DNA from: Nocardia higoensis
Lineage (GTDB): Bacteria; Actinomycetota; Actinomycetes; Mycobacteriales; Mycobacteriaceae
NCBI RefSeq assembly: GCF_015477835.1
Contig: NZ_JADLQN010000002.1
Coordinates: forward strand, 1-64,000
Length of the DNA: 64,000 nucleotides
Reading direction: 5' to 3'
The notes beneath the pieces were generated by a model that searched no databases, was not told the origin of the DNA, and saw only the letters and a list, made by a program, of their open reading frames with translations. Numbering within the stretch: position 1 is the stretch's first letter; each line of letters begins with the position of its first letter. Shown here piece by piece: positions 1-8,507 of the stretch. Position numbers and translations under genes: made by a program.

Positions 1-157
1 AGGGGGTGTGCCAGTGCAGGCGGCGGGCTTGTTCGGCCCAGAATTCCAGTGGGTCGGTGCGGGCTCGGTCGTAGAGGGAGCTGTCGGCGTTGGCCTGCGC
101 GACGAACTCCGCCGACGGCGGGTAGGACTCTCGATGATCTGCGGTGGTTTCGGACAT
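1..157 (-). CDS. acsA: Acetyl-CoA synthetase, N-terminal fragment
   Basis: The first 52 residues of a protein that runs off the left edge. The readable part contains ANADSSLYDRARTDPLEFWA, typical of the N-terminal extension of AMP-forming acetyl-CoA synthetase, which converts acetate, ATP and CoA to acetyl-CoA. The adenylation core lies outside the window, so activity cannot be judged. ATG at 157 is preferred; an adjacent GTG at 160 is in frame. The gene is divergent from the Fic-like gene, and acs occupies the same position near the Tad locus in mycobacteria, which supports the call. Confidence 0.8.
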   Translation of the reverse strand, partial: MSETTADHRESYPPSAEFVAQANADSSLYDRARTDPLEFWAEQARRLHWHTP

Positions 158-288
158 CACATCTCTTCTCTCACGTCGGCAGGGCCGAGTCCGAGATTAG
201 TCAACTGTGATCCACGCCGCGTGGAGTGTCGGGTTCGTAGCGCGAGCCCCGCCGCATCGCTCCCGGTTGCCTCAGTAGCCTCGTCCCC

Positions 289-1035
289 GTGACCGATCCG
301 CTGCAGCCCCTCGTCGACCTGCCCGGTGTGCTCGAGGCCGCCGACCGCGCCCGCGACGCGCTGGCGACTGTCCACCGGCACCGAGCCAACCGGCGCGGCT
401 GGCCGACCACCGCGGCCGAGGCCGCTGTCCGCGCCGCCCGGTCCTCGGCCGCGATCGACGGCGGCGGCACCGACATCCCCGCCGACGGCCGGGTCGCCGA
501 TCCCATCCTGGCCGGCTCGCTGCGGGTCGGCCAAGCCCTCGACGGTGACGCACTGCGCAATCTGACCGCCACCTGGCAGCGCGCTCCCCTCCAGGCGCTC
601 GCCCGGTTGCATCTGTTGGCGGCCGCCGATCTGGTCTCCGACGAACTGTCGCTGGGCAGACCGCGCCCTGAACCAGGTGTGGCGCAACGCCTCGATCTAC
701 TCGTGCAGACTCTGCAGGTCACCCGCGCCCCCGCACCGGTGATCGCCGCCGTCGTGCACGGCGAGCTGCTGTCGCTGCGGCCCTTCGGCAGCGCGGACGG
801 CATCGTCGCGCGCGCCGCGTCGAGACTGGTGACGGTGGCCAGCGGGCTAGATCCGCACAGCCTCGGGGTGCCGGAGGTCTTCTGGCTGCGCCGCAGGCAG
901 GCCTACCTGGACGCCGCGGCCGCGTTCGGCACCGGCGACCCGACCGGCGTCGGTGGCTGGGTCATCCTGTGCTGCGGTGCGCTCGAAGACGGCGCGCGGG
1001 AAGCGACGTCGATCGCCGACGCCGCCGCGGGCTGA
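289..1035 (+). CDS. Degenerate Fic-fold protein (Rv3662c-type)
   Basis: A 248-residue protein in the position of M. tuberculosis Rv3662c. It resembles the Fic domain: an alpha-helical N-terminus with RSSAAIDGG (about residues 50-58), where Fic proteins carry the inhibitory S/T-xxx-E-G/N helix, and HGELLSLRPFGSADGIVAR (about 157-175), where active Fic proteins carry HPFxxGNGRxxR. The catalytic His is Arg, and the Asn and Arg of GNGR are absent, so AMP transfer by the classical mechanism looks unlikely. The role is unknown. It is convergent with the minus-strand Ms1-like RNA, whose terminator hairpin begins about 50 bp past this stop codon. The Fic relationship is inferred from motif layout only. 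Confidence 0.75.
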   Translation: MTDPLQPLVDLPGVLEAADRARDALATVHRHRANRRGWPTTAAEAAVRAARSSAAIDGGGTDIPADGRVADPILAGSLRVGQALDGDALRNLTATWQRAPLQALARLHLLAAADLVSDELSLGRPRPEPGVAQRLDLLVQTLQVTRAPAPVIAAVVHGELLSLRPFGSADGIVARAASRLVTVASGLDPHSLGVPEVFWLRRRQAYLDAAAAFGTGDPTGVGGWVILCCGALEDGAREATSIADAAAG

Positions 1036-1081
1036 ACGCCTCCCGGAGACCTGGACGCTGCACGGAAGAACCCCATACACG

Positions 1082-1383
1082 TCGAAACGGGCGGTGCTAT
1101 CGTCCTGCGACGATTCCACCGCCCGCTAGCACGGAGTACCCGGTTACCAAGCGTGCATATTCGGGTTGTGTTCCATGGCCTCGGCGATCATTCGTACTCC
1201 GCCGGTTCATCCCCGCAACCTGTGCGAGGCTCTCGCCGTCGGCAGTCGAACTACGCAGGCCCACAACGCTGCTGCCCTTGTAGCGGCGCGCTCCGCGTGG
1301 GTACCTGGCCTCCGTGCTGGGAAAGTCGGGCGGGGGACTGAACCTTCTCTTCCGGCTCCGTCGTGGCCATCCGGCCTTCCGTA
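1082..1383 (-). ncRNA. Ms1/MTS2823-like 6S-type RNA
   Basis: The 454-bp gap between the Fic-like gene and the HAD hydrolase holds no convincing CDS but has an RNA gene layout on the minus strand. A promoter (TTGAGT, 17 bp, TAGAAA) lies at 1390-1418. The transcript would be about 300 nt and end at a strong hairpin (1088-1125) followed by a short U-rich run. Segments near the two ends are complementary: AGCACGGAG (1128-1136) pairs with CTCCGTGCT (1310-1318), the pairing continues with TACCC/GGGTA, and GTTGTG (1166-1171) pairs with CACAAC (1262-1267), giving a rod. In M. tuberculosis the RNA-polymerase-binding RNA MTS2823 (Ms1), also about 300 nt, lies between Rv3661 and Rv3662c in the same orientation. 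Identity rests on synteny, length and fold. Confidence 0.72.
1088..1125 (-). terminator. Terminator hairpin of the Ms1-like RNA
   Basis: Outer stem CGGGCGGTG (1088-1096) with CACCGCCCG (1117-1125) and inner stem ATCGTC (1099-1104) with GACGAT (1109-1114), closed by CTGC. On the minus strand it is followed by GTTTCG. The same hairpin could also stop plus-strand transcripts from the Fic-like gene. Confidence 0.65.
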
Positions 1384-1389
1384 GCTACC

Positions 1390-1418
1390 TTTCTACCATC
1401 GTGAGACATCTCACTCAA
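1390..1418 (-). promoter_or_regulatory. Promoter of the Ms1-like RNA
   Basis: Read on the minus strand: TTGAGT (1413-1418), a 17-bp spacer, then TAGAAA (1390-1395), a vegetative sigma-A-type arrangement. Transcription would start near 1383. It lies in the intergenic region downstream of the HAD hydrolase stop codon. Confidence 0.55.
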
Positions 1419-1489
1419 GGGGTTGAATCTGCAGGAGGGAACCGTGTCTCGCGTGTCGCCCTACGGTCTCGAAATCGCGTCGAGCAGTG

Positions 1490-2353
1490 TCAGCGACGTT
1501 TCCGCAACAGTCGGTAACCGACGGCTCCGGCCAGCGCCGCGCTCAGACCGACGGCGGCTGTCGCAGCCACCGTGGTCGACGAGGGAGCCTGGAAGCGCGC
1601 CCACAGCGACACCGGGTTCGAGAAGGTCAGCACGGTCCAGCCCCGCGTGAGGGCTTCCCTGCGCAACGCGCGATCCGGGTTGACCACGGTGGGGTGGCCG
1701 ACCGCGCCGAGCATCGGCAGGTCGGTGATCGAATCGGAGTAGGCGTAGCAGCGCGACAGGTCGTAACCTTCTGCCGCGGCGAGCTTTTCGATGGCACTCA
1801 CCTTGCCTTCGCCGTAGCAGTAGAACTCCAGCTCGCCGGTGTACTTGCCGTCGGCGACCACCATCCGGGTGGCGGCGGTGTGCTGGGCGCCGAGTGCGCG
1901 CGCGATCGGGGCGACGATTTCCTCGCCGGAGGCCGAGACGATCACCACATCGTGCCCGCGGATCCGGTGATCGGCGATCAGGTCGGCGGCCTCGGCGTAG
2001 ATGACCGGGTCGACCATATCGTGAAGTGTCTCGGCCACAATGGCTTTCACCTGTTCGACGTTCCAGCCCGCGCACATCTTGGTCAGGTGCTCGCGCATCC
2101 GCTCCATCTGGTCGTGGTCGGCGCCGGAGAGCAGGAACAGGAAGTGCGCATAACTGCTCTCGAGCACCGCCCGGCGGTTGAGCAGGCCCTGGGCGAAGAA
2201 CGGTCTGCTGAACACGTAGGTGCTCGACTTGGCGATCACCGTCTTGTCGAGATCGAAGAACGCCGCGACGCGCGCCGCGCCGTCCGGGGGGTGCGCGAAG
2301 GTGGGCGCCGCCCAGGAGGCCGCGACCACGGGATCGTCGTCCTCGGCCGTCAC
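1490..2353 (-). CDS. HAD-IB family phosphatase (Rv3661-type)
   Basis: A haloacid dehalogenase-superfamily hydrolase of the SerB-like IB subgroup. Motif I is FFDLDKT with the nucleophilic Asp, motif II is VIVSASGEE, and motif IV is YSDSITDLPML with the metal-binding acidic residues. A hydrophobic helix near the C-terminus (ATAAVGLSAALAGAVGYRLL) ends in RKRR, so the protein may be membrane-attached. The substrate is unknown. GTG at 2353 gives 287 residues, the length I recall for Rv3661; an upstream ATG at 2407 would add 18 residues. It is transcribed away from the Tad genes and towards the Ms1-like RNA. Confidence 0.85.
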   Translation of the reverse strand: MTAEDDDPVVAASWAAPTFAHPPDGAARVAAFFDLDKTVIAKSSTYVFSRPFFAQGLLNRRAVLESSYAHFLFLLSGADHDQMERMREHLTKMCAGWNVEQVKAIVAETLHDMVDPVIYAEAADLIADHRIRGHDVVIVSASGEEIVAPIARALGAQHTAATRMVVADGKYTGELEFYCYGEGKVSAIEKLAAAEGYDLSRCYAYSDSITDLPMLGAVGHPTVVNPDRALRREALTRGWTVLTFSNPVSLWARFQAPSSTTVAATAAVGLSAALAGAVGYRLLRKRR

Positions 2354-2474
2354 CTGTTCAGGATAGGCGCGACTACGGTGCCGCGGGTCACAGCCGGGTC
2401 GGTGCATCCGCCGCGATGTTTGCTCGCGAGACGCCGGAGACGTGAACGGTCACAAAAGTTCTTCCGTGCCGCAC

Positions 2475-2505
2475 TTGCGTCGGCGGCGGGCAATGGGTGT
2501 AGTAT
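2475..2505 (+). promoter_or_regulatory. Promoter of the 6C RNA
   Basis: TTGCGT (2475-2480) and TAGTAT (2500-2505) separated by 19 bp, a slightly long spacer. The predicted start is near 2512, just before the first 6C hairpin. Confidence 0.45.
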
Positions 2506-2511
2506 TGCTGG

Positions 2512-2608
2512 CACCTGGACATGTTCCAGGCGTGTTCAGCCCGACCCCCCGGGGCTGAACCCCGACGGCCCCAGCCTCCTCCCCCCCCGGCTGGGGCCGT
2601 CCTCTATT
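2512..2608 (+). ncRNA. 6C small RNA
   Basis: Three consecutive hairpins: CCTGGA/TCCAGG (about 2514-2530), GTTCAGCCC (2534-2542) with GGGCTGAAC (2552-2560), and GACGGCCCCAGCC (2564-2576) with GGCTGGGGCCGTC (2589-2601). The loops of the second and third hairpins contain runs of six or more cytosines, the hallmark of the actinobacterial 6C RNA family. The 13-bp last stem followed by CTCTATTTC serves as terminator. In M. tuberculosis the family member B11 lies between Rv3660c and Rv3661, oriented like Rv3660c, which is the same place and orientation as here. Confidence 0.85.
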
Positions 2609-2639
2609 TCCGGATGGACGCACTTTCGGTCCCGCGGCG

Positions 2640-2666
2640 TTCTCCACAACCGGTGAGTTATCCACA
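2640..2666 (+). promoter_or_regulatory. Paired DnaA-box-like 9-mers upstream of ssd-tadABC
   Basis: TTCTCCACA (2640-2648) and TTATCCACA (2658-2666) start exactly 18 bp apart and are followed by TTCGGC, ending 52 bp before the ssd start codon. TTATCCACA is the canonical DnaA box. The same two-box unit with the same spacing and trailing TTCGGC recurs at 10159-10191, before the flp operon. Confidence 0.55.
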
Positions 2667-2718
2667 TTCGGCATTCGTGTGCTGTCGGCGCTCGGCCGAT
2701 TCGGCGACGCTGACGCAC

Positions 2719-3825
2719 ATGGCCCACGATCCGCTCGAACACCCGCTCACGCGGCCCGCACTCGTGTTGATCCGTGATGATCGACTCCGCGAAGAGGTGC
2801 GCCGGGTCGCCGCCGCGGCCCAGCGCGCACTGCTGGAGACGGACCCTCCGGTGGGCCGGCACAGCTGGTCGAGCGCACCGTTGGTGATCCTCGACACAGC
2901 CTGTGCTCATGAGTGCGTGAGTGCGTTTCACCAACGCCGGGCGGGGGTAATCCTGGTGACCGACGGCGAGCCCGGGCTCTCGGATTGGCAATGCGCGGCG
3001 GCCGTCGGAGCGGAGCGGGTGATCGCGCTTCCCGGCGCCGCGGTCGGGCTTGTCGAGAAGTTTGCTGAGCACGGCGAACCGAAGGCAGGCGATGGCGTCG
3101 TGGTCGCTGTCGCGGGGGCCTGCGGTGGCGCGGGCGCCTCTGTTCTGGCCGCCGCGACAGCGGTGCGAGCGGCCGGCGGACCGTCCGCCCGGCGCGTTCT
3201 CCTGGTCGACGGCGCGCCCTTCGGTGGTGGTCTGGACCTGCTGCTCGGCATCGAGAACACGGCCGGATTGCGCTGGTCGGATCTCGTCGTCGAGGACGGC
3301 CGTGTCGCGGCGGGCGCACTGCACGACGCGCTGCCGTGCGCGGCGCCGGGGCTGGCGGTGCTGTCCTGCGGGCGCGGCGGTGCCGGTCGATTGCCCGCCC
3401 GCATCGGAGCTGCCGCCATCCACGCGGTGCTCGAAGCAGGCCGTGCCGCAGGCGATCTCGTCATCTGCGATCTCTCCGGTGAGCGCGGACCGGCCACTGA
3501 TCAAGTGCTCGATTCGGCCGATCTGGTCGTGCTCGTCGTACCGGCGCGCCTGCGCGCCGTGGCGGCCGCGGAATCCGCGGCCGCCTACATATCGGCTCGA
3601 AATCCCCAGCTGGGCTTGATAGTTCGCGGGCCCGCGCCCGGCGGGCTGCACGGTGAGGAGATCGCCGAAGTGCTCGACCTACCGCTGCTCGCCGCGGTGC
3701 GCGCGCAGGCCGAGCTGCCTGCTCGGCTGGAACGTGGCGGGCTGCGAGTGCCACGGCGCGGTCCGCTCGCCATCGCGGCGGCGGCGGTGCTCGACGTCCT
3801 CGACGCACCTGAGCGGGTTCGATGA
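2719..3825 (+). CDS. ssd: Ssd/CpaE-like MinD-family ATPase of the Tad locus
   Basis: A 368-residue protein in the position of Rv3660c (called septum site determining protein in mycobacteria). The N-terminal third resembles a receiver-like domain; the rest is MinD/ParA-like with a deviant P-loop GACGGAGAS (about residues 134-142) and VVICDLSGE-type Walker B region. In Tad systems the CpaE/TadZ ATPase positions the pilus machine at the cell pole. ATG at 2719 was chosen because the upstream frame extension runs through the 6C RNA and has proline-rich non-coding character. The stop overlaps the tadA start (ATGA), so the two are translationally coupled. Confidence 0.85.
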   Translation: MAHDPLEHPLTRPALVLIRDDRLREEVRRVAAAAQRALLETDPPVGRHSWSSAPLVILDTACAHECVSAFHQRRAGVILVTDGEPGLSDWQCAAAVGAERVIALPGAAVGLVEKFAEHGEPKAGDGVVVAVAGACGGAGASVLAAATAVRAAGGPSARRVLLVDGAPFGGGLDLLLGIENTAGLRWSDLVVEDGRVAAGALHDALPCAAPGLAVLSCGRGGAGRLPARIGAAAIHAVLEAGRAAGDLVICDLSGERGPATDQVLDSADLVVLVVPARLRAVAAAESAAAYISARNPQLGLIVRGPAPGGLHGEEIAEVLDLPLLAAVRAQAELPARLERGGLRVPRRGPLAIAAAAVLDVLDAPERVR

Positions 3826-5009
3826 GCACCCTGGTCACCGCCGATCTGCTGGACAGGGTGCGTCGGCGGATCGCCGGTCACAGCGGTGATCCCGATCCGG
3901 CGCGACTGGCCGCCGCGGTCCGGGCCGAAACGGGGGGCGTCCTCGGCGACACCGATCTGCTGCGTGTCCTGCGCCTGCTGCAGACCGAGCTGACGGGCGC
4001 GGGACTGCTCGAACCGCTACTGAACGATCCACGGGTCGCCGATGTGCTCGTCACCGCGCCCGACGCGGTGTGGATCGACCGTGGGCACGGCCTGGAGAAG
4101 ACGTCGGTCACCTTTCCCGACGAAGCGGCGGTGCGCAGGCTCGCGCAGCGGCTGGCGTTGTCGGCGGGCAGGCGCTTGGACGACGCCCAGCCCTGGGTCG
4201 ACGGCAGGCTCAGCGGCACCGGGTCGGCCCTCGGCGCATCGTTCGGCGTGCGCCTGCACGCCGTGCTCGCCCCGATCTCGCACGGCGGAACGTGTCTGTC
4301 GTTGCGGGTGCTGCGCCCCGCGACCCAGGGGCTGGACGCGCTCGCGGCCTCGGGGGCGGTACCCGCGTCGGCGAAGCCGTTGCTCGAAGCCGTCATTCGC
4401 GCCCGTCTGGCGTTTCTCGTGGTCGGCGGCACCGGATCCGGAAAGACCACGCTCCTGTCGAGCTTGCTGGCAACGGTGGATCCGGCGGAGCGCATCGTCT
4501 GTGTGGAGGACGCCGCCGAACTCGCCCCACCGCATCCGCATGTCGTGCGACTGGTCGCCCGCACCGCGAATGTCGAGGGGGTCGGCGAGGTGACAGTCCG
4601 CGACCTGGTGCGGCAGGCGTTGCGCATGCGGCCGGACCGGATCGTCGTCGGGGAGGTGCGCGGCGCCGAGGTCGTCGATCTGCTCACCGCGCTGAACACC
4701 GGTCACGACGGTGGCGCGGGTACGGTCCACGCCAACTCGCCCCGCGAGGTGCCCGCGCGGCTGGAAGCGCTCGCCGCGCTGGGCGGCATGGATCGCGCCG
4801 CCCTGCACAGCCAGCTCGCGGCAGCGGTCCAGGTGGTGCTGCACGTGCGACGCGCCTCGGACGGCTCGCGGGGGTTGCGCGAGGTCGGTGTGGTCGAACG
4901 CGCGGAGGACGGCCGGGTGCGCATCACCGCCGCCTGGCGAGCGGACGGCGGATCGGTCCCGGCCGCGGCACGATTGACAGCCCTGCTCACAGAGCGGCTC
5001 GGCGGATGA
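3822..5009 (+). CDS. tadA: TadA/CpaF-type pilus assembly ATPase
   Basis: A 395-residue secretion ATPase of the TadA/CpaF branch of type II/IV secretion motors. It has Walker A GGTGSGKTT (about residues 201-209), an Asp box around IVCVEDAAEL, a Walker B-like DRIVVGEVRG, and the His box TGHDGGAGTVHANSP. It would form the cytoplasmic hexamer that drives Flp pilus extension. Length is normal for actinobacterial TadA. It overlaps ssd upstream by four bases and the TadB-like gene downstream by four bases, in one operon. Confidence 0.92.
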   Translation: MSTLVTADLLDRVRRRIAGHSGDPDPARLAAAVRAETGGVLGDTDLLRVLRLLQTELTGAGLLEPLLNDPRVADVLVTAPDAVWIDRGHGLEKTSVTFPDEAAVRRLAQRLALSAGRRLDDAQPWVDGRLSGTGSALGASFGVRLHAVLAPISHGGTCLSLRVLRPATQGLDALAASGAVPASAKPLLEAVIRARLAFLVVGGTGSGKTTLLSSLLATVDPAERIVCVEDAAELAPPHPHVVRLVARTANVEGVGEVTVRDLVRQALRMRPDRIVVGEVRGAEVVDLLTALNTGHDGGAGTVHANSPREVPARLEALAALGGMDRAALHSQLAAAVQVVLHVRRASDGSRGLREVGVVERAEDGRVRITAAWRADGGSVPAAARLTALLTERLGG

Positions 5010-5794
5010 TCCCCGCCCTCCTCTGTCTGGCCTCGGCGCTGCTCCTACCGCAGGCTCCCACCGCCCGCCGCCGCCGGCGCGCGTTGTTCCTCGCACGGCC
5101 GAGTGTGTCGTCCACAAGGGTGATGCGCATCGCGGGCCTCGCCGGGGCCGCAGCCGTGGTGGTGGGGACCGGGGTCGGGCCGTTCATCGCGGCCGCGCTG
5201 GCCGCTGCCACCGTGACCGTCCGAGCTCGCCGGGGCAGACGCGATCGTGAGCAGGGCGCCGAATCCCTCCGGTTGCTCGACGCCTTGGAAGCCGTGGTGG
5301 GCGAGTTGCGGGTCGGCGCGCATCCCAGTGCCGCCGCCGAGGTGGCCGCGCGCGAGTCCGGTAGTGGTCCGGCGGCCAGAGCTTTCGCCGTCAGCGCGGC
5401 CCGTAGCAGGCTCGGCGGCTCGGGCGCCGACGGTCTGCGCGACGACGATTCGGTGATACGCGTGGAACTGGACCGCATCGCCGATGCCTGGCAGGTCGCC
5501 GAGCGGCACGGCTTGGCGTTGGCCGAACTGCTCGCCGCCGCGCGTGCCGATCTCGCCGGGCGGGTGCGCTTCCGCCGTCGTAGCGCCGCCGCGATGGCCG
5601 GTGCGCGGGCGACCGCGACGGTGCTGTCCGGCCTTCCCCTGCTAGGTCTGGCTCTCGGGCAACTGATGGGCGCCCAACCGCTGCGCGTATTGCTCACCAC
5701 CGCGGCGGGCGACGTACTGTTGCCGCTGGGCGCGGCATTCGTCTGCGTCGGTGTGCTCTGGACCGATGCGATCACCCGAAAAGGTCTGGTGTGA
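5006..5794 (+). CDS. tadB: TadB-like inner-membrane platform protein
   Basis: A 262-residue membrane protein with two N-terminal hydrophobic segments (MIPALLCLASALLL and AGLAGAAAVVVGTGVGPFIA), a cytoplasmic type II secretion F-like region (about residues 85-185) and a C-terminal hydrophobic pair (LSGLPLLGLALGQLM and VLLPLGAAFVCVGVLW). With the next gene it would form the TadB/TadC platform on which TadA acts, as Rv3658c does. ATG at 5006 overlaps the tadA stop; a longer frame upstream is a shadow of tadA. Confidence 0.82.
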   Translation: MIPALLCLASALLLPQAPTARRRRRALFLARPSVSSTRVMRIAGLAGAAAVVVGTGVGPFIAAALAAATVTVRARRGRRDREQGAESLRLLDALEAVVGELRVGAHPSAAAEVAARESGSGPAARAFAVSAARSRLGGSGADGLRDDDSVIRVELDRIADAWQVAERHGLALAELLAAARADLAGRVRFRRRSAAAMAGARATATVLSGLPLLGLALGQLMGAQPLRVLLTTAAGDVLLPLGAAFVCVGVLWTDAITRKGLV

Positions 5795-5797
5795 GCG

Positions 5798-6409
5798 ATG
5801 TCCGGAATGTCTGCCGCCGCCGCTGTTGTGCTCGCCGTCGCGCTGCTGTCCTGGCCCGCCCGCGCCGCGCCGCGCCATCGCCTGCGCATCCCGCCCACCG
5901 GGCGGGACCCGAATCCGTCCGCATCGGAACCGTCCGTCCTCGATCCGCTGTCGATCGCCTCCGTCTTCGATCTCCTCGCTGCCTGCCTACGTGCCGGACT
6001 CCCGATGGCCGCCGCGGCCTCCGCCGTCGCATCCAGCGCTCCGCCCGATCTGGGCGCCGCGCTGCTGCGCGCCGCCGACATGCTCACCCTCGGTGCCGAT
6101 GCCGCGACCGCATGGGAGCGGGCCGCCCAGGATGCCGCCGGTCGCCCCGGCGCCACCGAGATCGAGTCACTGGCCAGAATGGCCCGGCGCTCGGCCCGCT
6201 CGGGAGCGTCCCTGGCCGAAGCCGTCGGCGAGCTCGCAGTGCAGCACCGCGGTGCCATCGAGGACGCGGCCGCCGCCCGCGCCGAACGTGCTGGGGTGCT
6301 GATCAGTGGCCCCCTCGGCCTGTGCTTCCTGCCCGCGTTCCTCTGCCTGGGCATCATTCCGGTCGTCGTCGGTCTCGCCGGTCGTGTACTGGACGGCGGC
6401 CTGCTGTGA
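5798..6409 (+). CDS. tadC: TadC-like platform protein
   Basis: A 203-residue protein with an N-terminal hydrophobic helix (MSGMSAAAAVVLAVALLSW), a short proline-rich linker, a type II secretion F domain (about residues 50-165) and a C-terminal membrane segment (GLCFLPAFLCLGIIPVVVGL). It is the counterpart of Rv3657c and the partner of the TadB-like protein three bases upstream. In mycobacteria flp follows directly; here 4.6 kb of other sequence intervenes. Confidence 0.82.
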   Translation: MSGMSAAAAVVLAVALLSWPARAAPRHRLRIPPTGRDPNPSASEPSVLDPLSIASVFDLLAACLRAGLPMAAAASAVASSAPPDLGAALLRAADMLTLGADAATAWERAAQDAAGRPGATEIESLARMARRSARSGASLAEAVGELAVQHRGAIEDAAAARAERAGVLISGPLGLCFLPAFLCLGIIPVVVGLAGRVLDGGLL

Positions 6410-6564
6410 ATCCGTCACCGCGATGTTCGGATAACGGCCGTCCGGAGAATTTACGACCACGAAACCGAACGTCTCCATGTGGAAATGCCCGTCTCATAAC
6501 CTGCTCGCCCAGGCACTGTCGTTGCGTCTCTCGGGCGGAACTGTCAGCTCACGCAGGAGAATTC

Positions 6565-7662
6565 ATGATGTCGCACCGTTTCCCCCGCCGCCGAGGCCGT
6601 CGTCTGGTCGCCACCTCGCTGGTCGCCACGCTCGCCGCCCTCGGACTCGCCGCCTGCGGCGGCAGCGACTCGGCGACCGTGGACGGACACGGCAAGATCA
6701 GCGTCCAGTACTCATGGATCAAGAACGAGGAGTTCGCCGGCGAGTTCTACGCCTACGACAAGGGCTACTACACCGAGGCCGGTTTCTCGGCGGTCAACGG
6801 TATCTCCGGCCCGGATACCGGCGTGGCCAAGCTGCTCAGCGGAACCGTCCAGGTGGCGCTCAGCGACGCGGCGTCCGTCGGCGCGGCCATCGCCAACGAG
6901 GACGCCCCGCTGAAGATCATCGGCGCGACGTTTCAGAAGAATCCCTTCACCATCCTGTCCCTCGCCGACGGCGCGAATATCGCTACGCCGCAGGATCTCC
7001 GGGGCAAGAAGATCGGCGTCCAGGACTCCAACGCCAGCGTCTTCGAGGCGATTCTCAATGCCAACGGCATCCCCGCGAGCGAGGTGGAGGTCGTGCCGGT
7101 GGACTTCGACCCCACTCCGCTGATGGAGGGCAAGGTCGACGGCTTCATGGCCTACCTCACCAACGAGGCGTTGACCGTCGAACTGGCCGGCCACAAGGTC
7201 ACCAACCTGCCCTACGCCGACAACGGACTCCCCTACGTCGCGGAGACGTTCACCGTCACCGATCACTATCTCGCCGAGAACCGGGATCTGCTCGAAGACT
7301 TCCTGATCGCCGAGATCAAAGGCTGGTCGGATGTCTTCGCCAATCCCGTGGACGAGACCGTGGCCTTGGTGACCGAGTACTACGACAAGGCGGCCTCCGA
7401 CAACGCCGACGGTTTGGAATCCACCTTCGGCGCCCTGGATCCGGTGAAGACCAAGCGGGGGCTCGAGGCCCAGAGCCTGCTCGTCTCCACCCCGGAGACC
7501 GAAGCCAACGGCCTGTTCACGATCAGCGCGGAGCTGAAGAAGCAGACCGTCGCGTCCCTGGCCGCCGCAGGCTGGGAGGTCACCGTCGAGGAACTGTTCG
7601 ATACCAGCATCATCGAGAAGATCTACGCGGAGAATCCCGAACTCGAGACCTACCTGCCGTGA
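6565..7662 (+). CDS. ABC importer substrate-binding lipoprotein (NMT1/THI5-like)
   Basis: A 365-residue lipoprotein with an Arg-rich n-region, a hydrophobic core and lipobox LAAC (about residues 28-31). The mature part, with [20 protein letters not shown] followed by a [12 protein letters not shown] motif, belongs to the NMT1/THI5-like periplasmic-binding group that includes pyrimidine, sulfonate and nitrate binders. The specific ligand is not identifiable. ATG at 6565 or 6568 are both possible; AGGAGA at 6555-6560 precedes them. It heads a four-gene operon with an ATPase and two permeases and sits inside the Tad locus. Confidence 0.85.
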   Translation: MMSHRFPRRRGRRLVATSLVATLAALGLAACGGSDSATVDGHGKISVQYSWIKNEEFAGEFYAYDKGYYTEAGFSAVNGISGPDTGVAKLLSGTVQVALSDAASVGAAIANEDAPLKIIGATFQKNPFTILSLADGANIATPQDLRGKKIGVQDSNASVFEAILNANGIPASEVEVVPVDFDPTPLMEGKVDGFMAYLTNEALTVELAGHKVTNLPYADNGLPYVAETFTVTDHYLAENRDLLEDFLIAEIKGWSDVFANPVDETVALVTEYYDKAASDNADGLESTFGALDPVKTKRGLEAQSLLVSTPETEANGLFTISAELKKQTVASLAAAGWEVTVEELFDTSIIEKIYAENPELETYLP

Positions 7663-7676
7663 CCCAGGAGGCCTTG

Positions 7677-8507
7677 ATGTCCATCGACAACACCACCGCT
7701 GCCGACGCGGCGTCCTCCGTGTCCGGCACCGGCATCCATATCACCGGTCTCACCAAGACCTTCCGGGCCGGCCGTGGCCGCACCGTCACGGCGCTGGCGG
7801 ACGCGGATCTGCACACCGAGCAGGGCTCGTTCCTGGCGTTGCTCGGACCGTCCGGCTGCGGAAAGTCCACCATCCTGCGGATTCTCGCCGACCTGGAGCA
7901 CCCGACCTCGGGCACGGTCGTCGTCGATGGCAAGGCGCCGGAGACATTGCGCCGCAACAGCGAACTCGGTATCGCCTTTCAGGATCACGCACTGCTGCCG
8001 TGGCGCAGCGTGCGCAAGAACATCCGGCTGCCTTTCGAAGTGGCAGGGCGGGAGGTCGACAAGGACTACGTGGAAGAGTTGATCGCACTGGTCGGGCTGC
8101 GCGGCTTCGAGGACAGCCGTCCCGCGCAGCTCTCCGGCGGCATGCGCCAGCGGGTCTCCATCGCCAGGGCGCTGGTGCTGAAGCCCTCGGTGCTGCTGCT
8201 CGACGAGCCGTTCGGCGCGCTCGACGACATGACCCGCCAGAACCTCAATCTGGAACTGTTGCGGATCTGGACCGAGAAGCCCGCGACCACCTTGCTGGTC
8301 ACCCACGGCATCTCCGAGGCGATCTTCCTCTCCGACCAGGTCGCGGTGATGTCACCCCGGCCCGGCCGGATCAAGGCGATCATCGAGGTCGATCTGCCCC
8401 GGCCGCGAACCCCGGAGATGATGCGCACGCCGGAGTTCCACGCGTTGGTGGACAAGGCGTCGGAGATCCTCTTCGGCGCCGACGGACGCGCGGGCGCTGA
8501 GTCGTGA
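7677..8507 (+). CDS. ABC importer ATPase
   Basis: A 276-residue ATPase of the nitrate/sulfonate/taurine type. Walker A is GPSGCGKST, the Q-loop is [12 protein letters not shown], the signature is LSGGMRQR, Walker B is [11 protein letters not shown], and the H-loop is [10 protein letters not shown]. It would energise import of the ligand bound by the lipoprotein encoded 14 bp upstream. AGGAGG at 7665-7670 precedes the chosen ATG, and the stop overlaps the GTG of the first permease. Confidence 0.93.
   Translation: MSIDNTTAADAASSVSGTGIHITGLTKTFRAGRGRTVTALADADLHTEQGSFLALLGPSGCGKSTILRILADLEHPTSGTVVVDGKAPETLRRNSELGIAFQDHALLPWRSVRKNIRLPFEVAGREVDKDYVEELIALVGLRGFEDSRPAQLSGGMRQRVSIARALVLKPSVLLLDEPFGALDDMTRQNLNLELLRIWTEKPATTLLVTHGISEAIFLSDQVAVMSPRPGRIKAIIEVDLPRPRTPEMMRTPEFHALVDKASEILFGADGRAGAES

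Noticed and set aside
1444..1650. A plus-strand frame from GTG 1444 preceded by a strong AGGAGGGA.
   Set aside because: It overlaps the minus-strand promoter of the Ms1-like RNA and then runs antisense through the end of the HAD hydrolase; the product is Arg/Ser/Pro-rich with no recognisable fold.
6410..6564. A riboswitch (TPP or guanidine type) before the ABC importer operon.
   Set aside because: None of the conserved core motifs of these classes is present in the 155-bp leader.
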